Origin: Saccharothrix syringae
Lineage (GTDB): Bacteria > Actinomycetota > Actinomycetes > Mycobacteriales > Pseudonocardiaceae
Assembly (NCBI RefSeq): GCF_009498035.1
Contig: NZ_CP034550.1
Span: forward strand, 2,790,001-2,854,000
DNA: 64,000 nt
Reading direction: 5' to 3'
In this document: positions 44,291-51,453 of the stretch, piece after piece
Position numbering within the stretch: the first letter of the stretch is position 1
Layout: each line of letters starts with the position of its first letter
Position numbers and translations under genes: made by a program
Notes under the pieces: generated by a model
What the model saw: the letters and a program-made list of their open reading frames with translations, nothing else
Databases searched by the model: none
What the model was told of the DNA's origin: nothing

Positions 44291-45634
44291 ATGTCGCCGG
44301 GCGATGCCGTTGCGGGACGGGGGACGACGGGCGGGCGGGGGCTCCGCCGACGGTCGGTGGTGCTGGCCGCACCTGTTCTGGCTGCTCTTCCGGGAGTCGC
44401 GGCGGCTGCTCCGGCCGGGGGCGGCCGGTTCGACCCGGGTGACTGGTCGGCGGTGCGCGCGCAGTTCGCGCTTCGACCGGACTACGCGCACTTCGCCGCT
44501 TTCGTGCTCTCCTCGCCACCCCGGTCGGTAAGAGAAGCTATAGCGTCATTCCGGGATCGGCTCGACACCTTCCCCGAGGAGTTCCGGCACGGTGTCGCCG
44601 ATCTGGAGTACGGCGCCCGCGCCCAGGCCGCCCTCGGCGGCTACGCGGGCGCCCCGCCGGGCGAGATCGCCCTGACCGACAGCGCGACCATGGCCATCGG
44701 CCTGGTCTACGGCGGCCTGCGGCTCGAACCCGGCGACGAGGTGCTCACCACGCCCCACGAGTTCTACTCCACGCACGAGAGCCTGCGGCTCCGGTCGGCC
44801 GCGCACGGCGTGCGGGTCCGGCAGGTCGCCCTCTACGACGACCCGGCGACCGCCTCGCGGGAGGAGATGACCGCGCGGCTGCGGCGCGCGGTGACCGGCC
44901 GGACCCGGGTGGTGGCGCTGACCTGGGTGCACTCCGGCACCGGGGTGAAGGTCCCGGTGCGGGACGTCGCCGACGCCCTCGCCCGCGTCAACGCCCACCG
45001 GCGCGAGCGCGACCGCGTCCTGCTGTGCGTCGACGGGGTGCACGGGTTCGCGGCCGAGGACGTCGACGTGCCCGCCCTGGGCGCCGACTTCTTCATGACC
45101 TCGGCGCACAAGTGGCTGTTCGGGCCGCGGGGCACGGGGTTCGCGTGGGGCAGCCCGGCGGCGTGGCGCCGCGTGGACACCGCGGTGCCCAGCTTCTCGG
45201 CGCCGGCGTTCACCGGGTGGCTCACCGGCCGACCGCCCGTCGGCGACCCCGGCACGCTCAACAGCCCCGGCGGCTACCACTCGTTCGAGAACCGGTGGGC
45301 GCTGCCCGAGGCGGTCGCCTTCCAGCGGGCGATCGGGCGGGACCGGGTCGCCGCGCGGGTCCGGGAGCAGGCGACGCGGCTCAAGGAGGGCCTGGCGGCG
45401 CTGCCGCGGGTCCGCCTGGTCACCCCGCGCTCCGCCGAGGTGTCGGCGGGCGTCGTGTGCTGCGTGGTCGACGGGGTGGCCGGGGAGGAGGTGGTGGCCC
45501 GCCTGCTGGCGGAGCACCGGATCTCGGCCGGCACCACGCCGTACCGGGAGTCCTACGTCCGGTTCGGGCCGAGCATCGTCACCGACGACGAGGAGGTGGA
45601 CCGGCTGGTGCGGGCGATGGCCGCGTTCGGCTGA
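44291..45634 (+). CDS. Tat-exported class V aminotransferase (isopenicillin N epimerase-like)
   Basis: The 447-residue PLP enzyme belongs to aminotransferase class V, closest in pattern to isopenicillin N epimerase-like and cysteine-desulfurase-like members. The PLP lysine is in TSAHKWLFGPRG and the cofactor aspartate is in LLCVDGVHGF. The N terminus has a twin-arginine signal (LRRRSVVLAAPVLAALPGVAAAAPA), so it should be folded with cofactor and exported. The reaction is not known. Racemisation/epimerisation or C-S chemistry are both possible for the family. ATG at 44291 has GAGGAGGCGCC directly before it. The very long upstream open frame is a shadow. It converges on the ArsR-rhodanese gene. 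Confidence 0.88.
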   Translation: MSPGDAVAGRGTTGGRGLRRRSVVLAAPVLAALPGVAAAAPAGGGRFDPGDWSAVRAQFALRPDYAHFAAFVLSSPPRSVREAIASFRDRLDTFPEEFRHGVADLEYGARAQAALGGYAGAPPGEIALTDSATMAIGLVYGGLRLEPGDEVLTTPHEFYSTHESLRLRSAAHGVRVRQVALYDDPATASREEMTARLRRAVTGRTRVVALTWVHSGTGVKVPVRDVADALARVNAHRRERDRVLLCVDGVHGFAAEDVDVPALGADFFMTSAHKWLFGPRGTGFAWGSPAAWRRVDTAVPSFSAPAFTGWLTGRPPVGDPGTLNSPGGYHSFENRWALPEAVAFQRAIGRDRVAARVREQATRLKEGLAALPRVRLVTPRSAEVSAGVVCCVVDGVAGEEVVARLLAEHRISAGTTPYRESYVRFGPSIVTDDEEVDRLVRAMAAFG

Positions 45635-45641
45635 CCCGGGT

Positions 45642-46313
45642 TCACCGGGCCACGGGCAGGTCGGCCAGCGTCCACTCCAGCATCCCGTCGGCCAGCCGGA
45701 CGGCCTGCCTGCCGTTGGCCAGCAGGGTGCGCACCGCGTCGTGGGCCAGCACGCAGTAGGAGCCCCGGCAGTAGGCGACCACGGTGCTGTCGGCCGGCAG
45801 CTCGGCCAGCCGGTCGGCCAGCTCCCGCAGCGGGATCGACACGGCACCGGGGATGTGCCCGGCCGCGTACTCCTCCCGCGGGCGCACGTCGATGACCGTG
45901 ACGTCGCCCTTCTCGATGCGCTGGAGGAGTTCGTCGCGGGTCACCTGCTCGGTGTCGTCCGGGCCCAGGTAGGCGGCGCGGGCGCGGTCGACCCCGGCGA
46001 GGTGCCCGGACGCGACGTCGCGCAGCCGCGCCCACAGCACCGCCACGTCCCGGCCGGCGAGCCGGTAGAAGACCTTGGTGCCCTCCTTGCGGGTCGCGAC
46101 CAGACCCGACTGCTTGAGCACCTGGAGGTTGTTGGACGCCGTGGTCAGCCCGAGGCCGACGGCCGAGGCCAGCACCTCGACCGAGCGCTCGCCCTGGGCC
46201 AGCACGTCGATGATCTCCAGCCGCTTGGCGCTCGCCAGCGCCTTGCCGACCTGGGCGAACGCCTCGTACAGGGCGGCCTTGTCGGCGTGCCCGCCGGTCG
46301 TCTCGTCCTCCAT
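45642..46313 (-). CDS. ArsR-type regulator fused to a rhodanese domain
   Basis: The 223-residue protein has an N-terminal ArsR winged helix (about residues 15-95, including GLTTASNNLQVLKQSGLVATRKEGTKVFY) and a C-terminal rhodanese domain (TVIDVRPREEYAAGHIPGAV). The DNA-binding domain contains no cysteine, so classical ArsR metal sites are absent. The only cysteines are C-R-G-S-Y-C in the rhodanese loop, making that loop the likely sulfur or redox sensor. Target genes are probably itself and sulfur genes nearby (inference). ATG at 46313. The stop is 7 nt from that of the convergent aminotransferase. Confidence 0.92.
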   Translation of the reverse strand: MEDETTGGHADKAALYEAFAQVGKALASAKRLEIIDVLAQGERSVEVLASAVGLGLTTASNNLQVLKQSGLVATRKEGTKVFYRLAGRDVAVLWARLRDVASGHLAGVDRARAAYLGPDDTEQVTRDELLQRIEKGDVTVIDVRPREEYAAGHIPGAVSIPLRELADRLAELPADSTVVAYCRGSYCVLAHDAVRTLLANGRQAVRLADGMLEWTLADLPVAR

Positions 46314-46406
46314 GAATCCAGAGACTACCTGGCCGGTGGGCGGCCCGGCGGGGGATCGGCCGCTCGGGGGAACGGCGGGGCGGCGTTCGGGTACCTCCCG
46401 GGGTTT

Positions 46407-47285
46407 TCAGGGCGTGCGGGTGCGGTGCAGGTAGTGGACGGCGGCCCAGGGGCGGCGGCCCGACACCGAGATTCGCCGCGTCACCACGCCGTGCACCAGC
46501 CGCCTGCGGCGGAAGAGGGTCAGCATCAGCGCCGCCGGGTCGAACCGGACCGTCGCGTCGGCGCCGGCGGTGGGCGGGGTGACCGAGGTCCGCCCGTCGC
46601 CGCTGGTGATCAGCACCGGTGTGGTGTGCGGTGAGCGGAACTCGATGGCGACGCGGCGGCCGCGGCCGGGGGCGGGACCGGGGCCGGGGCCGGGGCCGGG
46701 GCCGGGGCCGATGAGCCTGCCGGTGTCGCCGCTGAGCAGGCGCACCAGGAACAGTTCGAAGCCGAAGGCGCCCTCCTCGGGGGAGATGGGCCACGGGGTG
46801 GAGGTCGCCCGGGCGATGTCGAAGCCGTGCAGCAGGATCTCGTTGAGCTGGTGGGCCAGTACGGAGGCGACGGGCAGCCGCGCGCCGCCCAGCCACGACC
46901 GCGGCGCGAGCGGGTCGAGGTCGGCGCTGCGGGCCAGCATCAGGTCGACCCGCTCGACCAGGTCCCGCGCCACCGGCTCCGCGTCCCGCTCGGCGAAGTG
47001 CCGCAGCGCCGCCGCGTTGAGCCGGGCCAGCCCGCCCAGCGACGTCTCGCGCACCATCCGGTCCAGCTCCGGCTCGCCCAGCGGGGCCGGGTCGGCCGCC
47101 ACCACGCCCGCGTTGAGCCGGGCGACGATCGCGGTGTGGGCGGCGGTCTCGGCGACCGACCAGCCGCCGACCGCCCGGCGCCCCGGTGCCCGGCGGTCGA
47201 GGACGAGGCGGGCGAACCGCCTGCTCGCCGCCGCGAGCGCGTGCCGCAGGTCCCGCCACCGCCGCTCGCCCAGTGCGATCTCCAC
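46407..47285 (-). CDS. DinB/MDMPI-fold mycothiol-dependent maleylpyruvate isomerase family protein
   Basis: The 292-residue protein has an N-terminal MDMPI_N (DinB-like four-helix) domain. GWSVAETAAHTAIVARLNAG carries the first metal histidine and LAHQLNEILLHGFDIARAT the second pair. The C-terminal MDMPI/SCP2-like domain follows. Members use mycothiol or related thiols, or are simply metal-binding, and the substrate is unknown. A Gly-Pro repeat of about ten residues encoded by a GGGGCC microsatellite links the two domains. GTG at 47285. The gene is divergent from the AhpD-like gene at 47553. Confidence 0.85.
   Translation of the reverse strand: MEIALGERRWRDLRHALAAASRRFARLVLDRRAPGRRAVGGWSVAETAAHTAIVARLNAGVVAADPAPLGEPELDRMVRETSLGGLARLNAAALRHFAERDAEPVARDLVERVDLMLARSADLDPLAPRSWLGGARLPVASVLAHQLNEILLHGFDIARATSTPWPISPEEGAFGFELFLVRLLSGDTGRLIGPGPGPGPGPGPAPGRGRRVAIEFRSPHTTPVLITSGDGRTSVTPPTAGADATVRFDPAALMLTLFRRRRLVHGVVTRRISVSGRRPWAAVHYLHRTRTP
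46680..46709. repeat. (GGGGCC)5 hexanucleotide microsatellite within a CDS
   Basis: Five perfect GGGGCC units on the plus strand encode an alternating Gly-Pro linker in the minus-strand MDMPI gene. Unit number can change without a frameshift, altering only linker length. Confidence 0.9.
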
Positions 47286-47437
47286 GCAGCGCCCCCAACC
47301 GTCGACTCCACTTCAGCGGAAGGTAGTGAGGTGGCGCCGGCGACGGCAAGGTGGCAAACGAGTGCATCACCGGATGTAGTTCGAAGTCCGTGGAGTCGGC
47401 CGGAGTGCGGACCTGTTCCGGGTCGCACTCCTCGAAC

Positions 47438-47466
47438 TTGACTATATAGAACTGTAGTAGTGTACT
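47438..47466 (+). promoter_or_regulatory. Candidate promoter for the AhpD-like gene
   Basis: TTGACT (47438-47443), a 17-nt spacer and TGTACT (47461-47466) lie in a distinctly AT-rich patch about 87 nt before the start at 47553. An imperfect inverted repeat ACTATATAGAACTGTAGTAGT overlaps the spacer and could be an operator. The rest of the 267-nt divergent gap (47286-47552) shows nothing else clear. Confidence 0.45.
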
Positions 47467-47552
47467 GGGTCGGCGTTCCGGGGCGCGGCACCGATCCCCG
47501 TCCACGCGGACCGGCGCGTCCGTCGCGATCACCGGCTAAGAGGGAGACACGG

Positions 47553-48110
47553 ATGCCCCACATCACCATGCCCGCGCAGTCGTTCCCCGGCACCCCCGGC
47601 CTCATGCAGTACCGCCAGGAGACCGGTCGGCCGCTCAGCGAGCTGGCCGAGGTCCTGCTGCGCGACGACAACACGCTGTCCCGCTCCGACCGCGAGCTGA
47701 TCGCGGCCTACGTCTCGTCGCTGAACGACTGCTACTTCTGCCGCCACACCCACGGCGAGATGAGCGTGCAGCAGAGCGACGACGAGGACGCCCGCGCGGT
47801 GCTGGAGAAGGTGGTCGCGGACCTGGGCAGCGCGCCCATCCCCGCGAAGCTCAAGGCGTTGTGCGCCATCGCGGGCGCGGTGCAGGAGGGCGGGCGCGCG
47901 GTCACCGCCGAACTGGTCGGGCGGGCCCGCGAGGCGGGCGCGGACGACACCGAGATCCACGACACCGTGCTCATCGGCGCGGCGTTCAGCATGTACAACC
48001 GGTACTGCGACGGCCTGGCCGCCGTGGTCCCCGAGGACCCCTCGGCGTACGTCCCGATGGCCGCGATGATCATCCGCGACGGGTACAGCATGTGCGCCCG
48101 CGGCCACTGA
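47553..48110 (+). CDS. AhpD-like carboxymuconolactone decarboxylase family protein
   Basis: The 185-residue protein is a peroxidase-related AhpD-fold enzyme. The redox motif C-Y-F-C-R-H-T-H (about residues 63-70) gives the CxxCxxxH pattern of AhpD-like thiol peroxidase partners. ELIAAYVSSLNDCYFC and IHDTVLIGAAFSMYNRYCDGLA are the two conserved helices. It is cytosolic and likely reduces peroxides or keeps thiols reduced. The ATG at 47553 follows AGGGAGACACGG. The lipase gene starts 43 nt after its stop, so the two may be co-transcribed. Confidence 0.9.
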   Translation: MPHITMPAQSFPGTPGLMQYRQETGRPLSELAEVLLRDDNTLSRSDRELIAAYVSSLNDCYFCRHTHGEMSVQQSDDEDARAVLEKVVADLGSAPIPAKLKALCAIAGAVQEGGRAVTAELVGRAREAGADDTEIHDTVLIGAAFSMYNRYCDGLAAVVPEDPSAYVPMAAMIIRDGYSMCARGH

Positions 48111-48153
48111 CGCCCGCCGCCCACCGAAGCACCCCACCGGAAGCGAGGTCGTC

Positions 48154-49188
48154 GTGGTCGGTCGCCCCACCCGCGTGGTCGCGCTGGCGGCACTGCTGCT
48201 CACCACCCACACCGCCGCCGCGGGCGCCGCCGGCGGCGGGTTCGCGCCGGTGCACCGCGAGGGGCCGGCGCTCTCCGTGCCCGCCGAGCGCCTGGACGCG
48301 AGCCTCACCTGCACCGGCAACCTCCGCGGGGCCACCGGCGAACCGGTCCTGCTCCTCGCGGGCACCGGCGTCAACTCCGACCAGTACTTCGGCTGGAACT
48401 GGAAGCACGCGCTCACCCGCGCGGGCATCCCGTGGTGCGCCTCGGACGTGCCCGGCCCGGCCTCGGCGAACGAGAACTTCGCCGACATCCAGGTCCGCGC
48501 CGAGTACGTGGTGCACGCCATCCGCACCATGCGCGCGGTGGCCGGCCGCCGGATCGGCGTCCTCGGGCACAGCCAGGGCGGGCTGGTGCCCCGGTGGGCG
48601 CTGCGGTTCTGGCCCGACGTCCGGCCGATGGTCGACGACGTCGTGGCCCTGGCGCCCACCAGCCACGGCACGCCGCTGGGCACGTTGATGTGCCCGGCGA
48701 TGTGCCCGGCCGCCGTCTGGCAGCAGCGGACCGACGCGAACTTCGTCCGCGCGGTCGACTCGCACCGGCAGACCTTCCGCGGCATCTCCTACACGGTGCT
48801 CAGCTCCCACGCCGACCCGCTGGTCCCGCCCGCCTCGGCGGACCTCACCGGACCCGGGTGGGTGGCCAACGTCCGGCTCCAGGACGCCTGCCCGGCGGAC
48901 ACCGCGGACCACGACGGCGTCGGCACGACGGACCCCGTGGCCGAGGCGCTGGCGCTCGACGCGCTGGCGCACCGGGGGCCCGCCGACCCGGCGCGGCTCG
49001 ACCCGGCGGTGTGCTCGCGGGAGCTGATGTCCGGCGCCGACCCCGCCACCCACGCCGCCGACTCCGCGTGGATGAAGCAGGTGCGCGACCTCAACTACGG
49101 CCAGGCGCCCCGACTGGAGCGCGAACCGGAACTCGCTTGCTACACCACGATTTCCGGCTGTCCGAGGGCGCGCGAGGGCGACGGCTGA
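48154..49188 (+). CDS. Secreted lipase / alpha-beta hydrolase (CalB-like)
   Basis: The 344-residue protein has a signal peptide (VVALAALLLTTHTAAAGAA) and an alpha/beta-hydrolase domain. The nucleophile is in VLGHSQGGLVPRWALRFWP. VLLLAGTGVNSDQYFGWNW forms the oxyanion region, as in CalB-type fungal and actinobacterial lipases. Several cysteine pairs fit disulfides. The likely catalytic aspartate and histidine are in SSHADPLVPP and ADHDGVGTTDP. It should hydrolyse esters outside the cell. GTG at 48154 has GGAAGCGAGG upstream. Confidence 0.88.
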   Translation: MVGRPTRVVALAALLLTTHTAAAGAAGGGFAPVHREGPALSVPAERLDASLTCTGNLRGATGEPVLLLAGTGVNSDQYFGWNWKHALTRAGIPWCASDVPGPASANENFADIQVRAEYVVHAIRTMRAVAGRRIGVLGHSQGGLVPRWALRFWPDVRPMVDDVVALAPTSHGTPLGTLMCPAMCPAAVWQQRTDANFVRAVDSHRQTFRGISYTVLSSHADPLVPPASADLTGPGWVANVRLQDACPADTADHDGVGTTDPVAEALALDALAHRGPADPARLDPAVCSRELMSGADPATHAADSAWMKQVRDLNYGQAPRLEREPELACYTTISGCPRAREGDG

Positions 49189-49323
49189 CGGTGCCGGGCA
49201 CCGCCGTCCGGGAGGGGCGTCATCCGGGTGAACCCCTTGTCACCACTCCCTTTCCGCGTCCGGCGGATGTGGTAGACCTTCACCAGGACGGACCGTCCAC
49301 TCCACACCAGGAAGGGGAATCCC

Positions 49324-49686
49324 GTGGGGAACCCGTTGTCCTACTTCGAGATCACCACGAAGTCCGACGCCGCCGCCCTCCAGAAGTTCTACGGCGACAT
49401 GTTCGGCTGGCAGATCAACGTGCTGCCGCAGATGGGCGGTTACGGCCTCGTCAGCACCGGCGGTGAGGTCGGCGGCGGCATCGGGCCCGCGCAGAGCCAC
49501 GCCGGGGTCCGGGTGTACTTCCACGCCGAGGACCTCAACGCCGCGCTGGAGAAGGCGGAGAGCCTGGGCGGCAAGATCGTCATGCAGCCGACGAAGATCT
49601 CCGACGACTTCGGCAGCTTCGCCGTCTTCACCGACCCGGACGGCAACGAAGTCGGCCTGTGGGACCGCCCCGGTCTCCAGGGCTGA
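49324..49686 (+). CDS. VOC/glyoxalase-fold small protein
   Basis: The 120-residue protein is a single vicinal-oxygen-chelate unit (two beta-alpha-beta-beta-beta halves): YFEITTKSDAALQKFYGDMFGW then FGSFAVFTDPDGNEVGLW. Proteins of this size act as metalloenzymes or as binding proteins that sequester antibiotics such as bleomycin. A resistance role next to exporters and an enediyne cluster is possible but unproven, since the family is very common. GTG at 49324 follows AAGGGGAATCCC. A strong palindromic terminator follows at 49742. Confidence 0.9.
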   Translation: MGNPLSYFEITTKSDAAALQKFYGDMFGWQINVLPQMGGYGLVSTGGEVGGGIGPAQSHAGVRVYFHAEDLNAALEKAESLGGKIVMQPTKISDDFGSFAVFTDPDGNEVGLWDRPGLQG

Positions 49687-49741
49687 ACCGGTTTCCGGGG
49701 CCGAACCGGGCTCCGGGGCCGAACCGGGCTTCGCGCACCGC

Positions 49742-49781
49742 GGACCTCGCGCCTCCGGCACGTGCCGGAGGCGCGAGGTCC
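49742..49781. terminator. Perfect 40-bp palindrome, probable terminator
   Basis: Bases 49742-49761 are the exact reverse complement of 49762-49781, giving a 20-bp stem with no unpaired loop bases beyond the turn. It lies 55 nt after the VOC stop and before the promoter of the MFS gene, so termination is the most likely role. Two copies of CCGGGGCCGAACCGGG-like repeats precede it. Confidence 0.75.
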
Positions 49782-49865
49782 TGTCGTGTGCGGGGTTCTC
49801 CGCCGGCCCTGCCGCGCGCTCCTCGACCATCCTCTTCGGATCGTCGGTTCGACGGTGGCCACAGG

Positions 49866-49887
49866 CCACTACTGGATCGTATAGTGG
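49866..49887 (+). promoter_or_regulatory. Operator-like inverted repeat overlapping a -10 box
   Basis: CCACTA (49866-49871) and TAGTGG (49882-49887) are perfect 6-bp arms around a 10-nt spacer, and 8 of 11 positions are symmetric overall. TATAGT (49880-49885) is a plausible -10 box for the exporter gene at 49922, so a repressor bound here would block it. No regulator gene is adjacent. Confidence 0.5.
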
Positions 49888-49921
49888 TCTGTCGGATCCG
49901 AGCGACCAGTGGGTGGTGGCC

Positions 49922-51337
49922 ATGGCGAACCCCGCACCGACCGGCGACCCCTTGCCGCGGCGGACCGCCGCCGCGGTGTTCGCCCTGAGCCTCGCCTCGT
50001 TCGTGGTCATGGTCGACTCCACGGTCGTCCAGGTGATGCTGCCCGCGCTGATGGCCGAGCTGGGCGCCGGGCTGGCCGGCGTGCTGTGGGTGGCCAACGG
50101 CTTCACGCTGGTGTACGGCGTGCTGCTGCTCCCCGCCGCGCGCCTGGGCGACGTGCACGGCCGGCGGAACGTGCTGGTGGTCGGGCTGGCGGTGTTCCTG
50201 GTCGGCTCGCTCGTCTGCGGCGCGGCCCCGGCGCTCCCGCCGCTGGTCCTCGGGCGCGTCGTCCAGGCCGTCGGCGGTGCGCTGATCGTCCCGCAGGTGC
50301 TGGGCATGATCGCCCTCGCCGTGCCCGGGCACCGCCGCGGCCTCGCGTTCGGCTTCGTCAGCGCGTCCATGGCGCTGGCGGCCGTGGTCGGGCCGGTGCT
50401 CGGCGGTGCCGTCGTGTCGTTCGCCGGCTGGCGCTGGGTCTTCCTGGCCAACGCGCCGGGGTGCGCCCTCGCGGTCGCCGCGGTGCTGTGGGCCTCGCCC
50501 GGCCGGGAACCCCGGCACGGCCGCGAGCTGGACGCGGTCGGGACGCTGCTGGCGATGGGCGGGCTCGGCGCGGTGGTGTACGGCTGCGTCGCGGCCGGGC
50601 GGTCGGCCGGCGGCGCCGTGCCCGCGGCGGTCGGTGCCGTCCTGCTGGTCGTCTTCGTGCTGTGGGAGCGGGACCGGCCGGAGGCCCTGGTGCCGGTGCG
50701 GCTGTTCGGCGTCCGGGCCTTCTCGGTGGCGCTGTGGCTCGGCGTGCTCCAGTTCGTGCTGATGTCCGGCCTGATGCTGGTGGTGGCGCTGGAGGTGCAG
50801 GCGGTGCGGGGCGGCACCGCCTTCGAGACCGGGTTGGCCCTGCTGCCGATGGCGGTGCTCGCGGGCGTGGCGTCGCCGTTCGCCGGGCACGCCACCGACC
50901 GGTGGGGCGGTCGTCCGGTGATCACGTGCGGTTTCCTCGCGGTGGGTACGGGGGTCGCGTGGGCGGCCGCGGTGCCGTCGTTGGTCGGGCCGCTGGCGGT
51001 GGTGGGGCTGGGCGTCGGTCTGCTCATGGGGCCGATCAGCACCGAGGTCGTCCGCGACCTGCCGGAGCGGCTGGTCAACACCGGGTCCGGCGTCCTGGCC
51101 ACCGGCAGGCAGGTGGCGGGCGCGCTCGGCGTGGCCGTGGTCGGCGCGGTGCTCCAGACCGCCGCGGCGGCTGGGGGCGGGGTCGACCCGGTGCGGTTCG
51201 CGGCGGCGGAGCGGGTGGCGCTGGTGCTGCTCGGGGTCCTCGCCGCGGTTGGTGCGGTCGGCGCGTGGTTCTTGCCGGGGCGTTCCGGGCGGGAGGATCG
51301 GGCGGTGGTGCCGGGCCGCGCGGTCGGGAGCGGGTGA
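49922..51337 (+). CDS. DHA2-type MFS drug exporter
   Basis: The 471-residue membrane protein has about 14 predicted helices and the DHA2 motif MVDSTVVQVMLPAL in helix 1. Motif A is RLGDVHGRRNVLVVG and motif C is GPVLGGAVV. It is probably a proton-driven multidrug or antibiotic exporter. ATG at 49922 has a weak ribosome site. A few codons upstream are open. The 3' end is followed by an imperfect duplicate of its own last 80 nt, which carries its own stop. It converges on a second DHA2 exporter gene. Confidence 0.9.
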   Translation: MANPAPTGDPLPRRTAAAVFALSLASFVVMVDSTVVQVMLPALMAELGAGLAGVLWVANGFTLVYGVLLLPAARLGDVHGRRNVLVVGLAVFLVGSLVCGAAPALPPLVLGRVVQAVGGALIVPQVLGMIALAVPGHRRGLAFGFVSASMALAAVVGPVLGGAVVSFAGWRWVFLANAPGCALAVAAVLWASPGREPRHGRELDAVGTLLAMGGLGAVVYGCVAAGRSAGGAVPAAVGAVLLVVFVLWERDRPEALVPVRLFGVRAFSVALWLGVLQFVLMSGLMLVVALEVQAVRGGTAFETGLALLPMAVLAGVASPFAGHATDRWGGRPVITCGFLAVGTGVAWAAAVPSLVGPLAVVGLGVGLLMGPISTEVVRDLPERLVNTGSGVLATGRQVAGALGVAVVGAVLQTAAAAGGGVDPVRFAAAERVALVLLGVLAAVGAVGAWFLPGRSGREDRAVVPGRAVGSG

Positions 51338-51424
51338 GCCGGTGTGGTCGGCGCGTGGTTCTTCCGGCTGTTCCGCGCACGAGGCCCGGGCGGTGGTGCC
51401 GGGCCGCGCGGCAGGGAACGCGTG
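51258..51424. repeat. Imperfect tandem duplication of the exporter gene 3' end
   Basis: The segment from GGTCGGCGCGTGGTTCTT to the TGA stop (51258-51337) is repeated with about ten differences at 51347-51424, including an equivalent TGA. Shared blocks include GTCGGCGCGTGGTTCTT and GGCGGTGGTGCCGGGCCGCG. The second copy is non-coding and donates the left arm of the terminator at 51390. Confidence 0.75.
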
Positions 51425-51439
51425 ACCCGGCACCACCGC
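51390..51439. terminator. Bidirectional terminator between convergent MFS genes
   Basis: A 14-bp perfect stem (51390-51403 with 51426-51439) with a 22-nt loop lies between the two convergent exporter genes. It should end transcripts from both sides. Confidence 0.6.
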
Positions 51440-51453
51440 GGCGGCGCGCGGGT

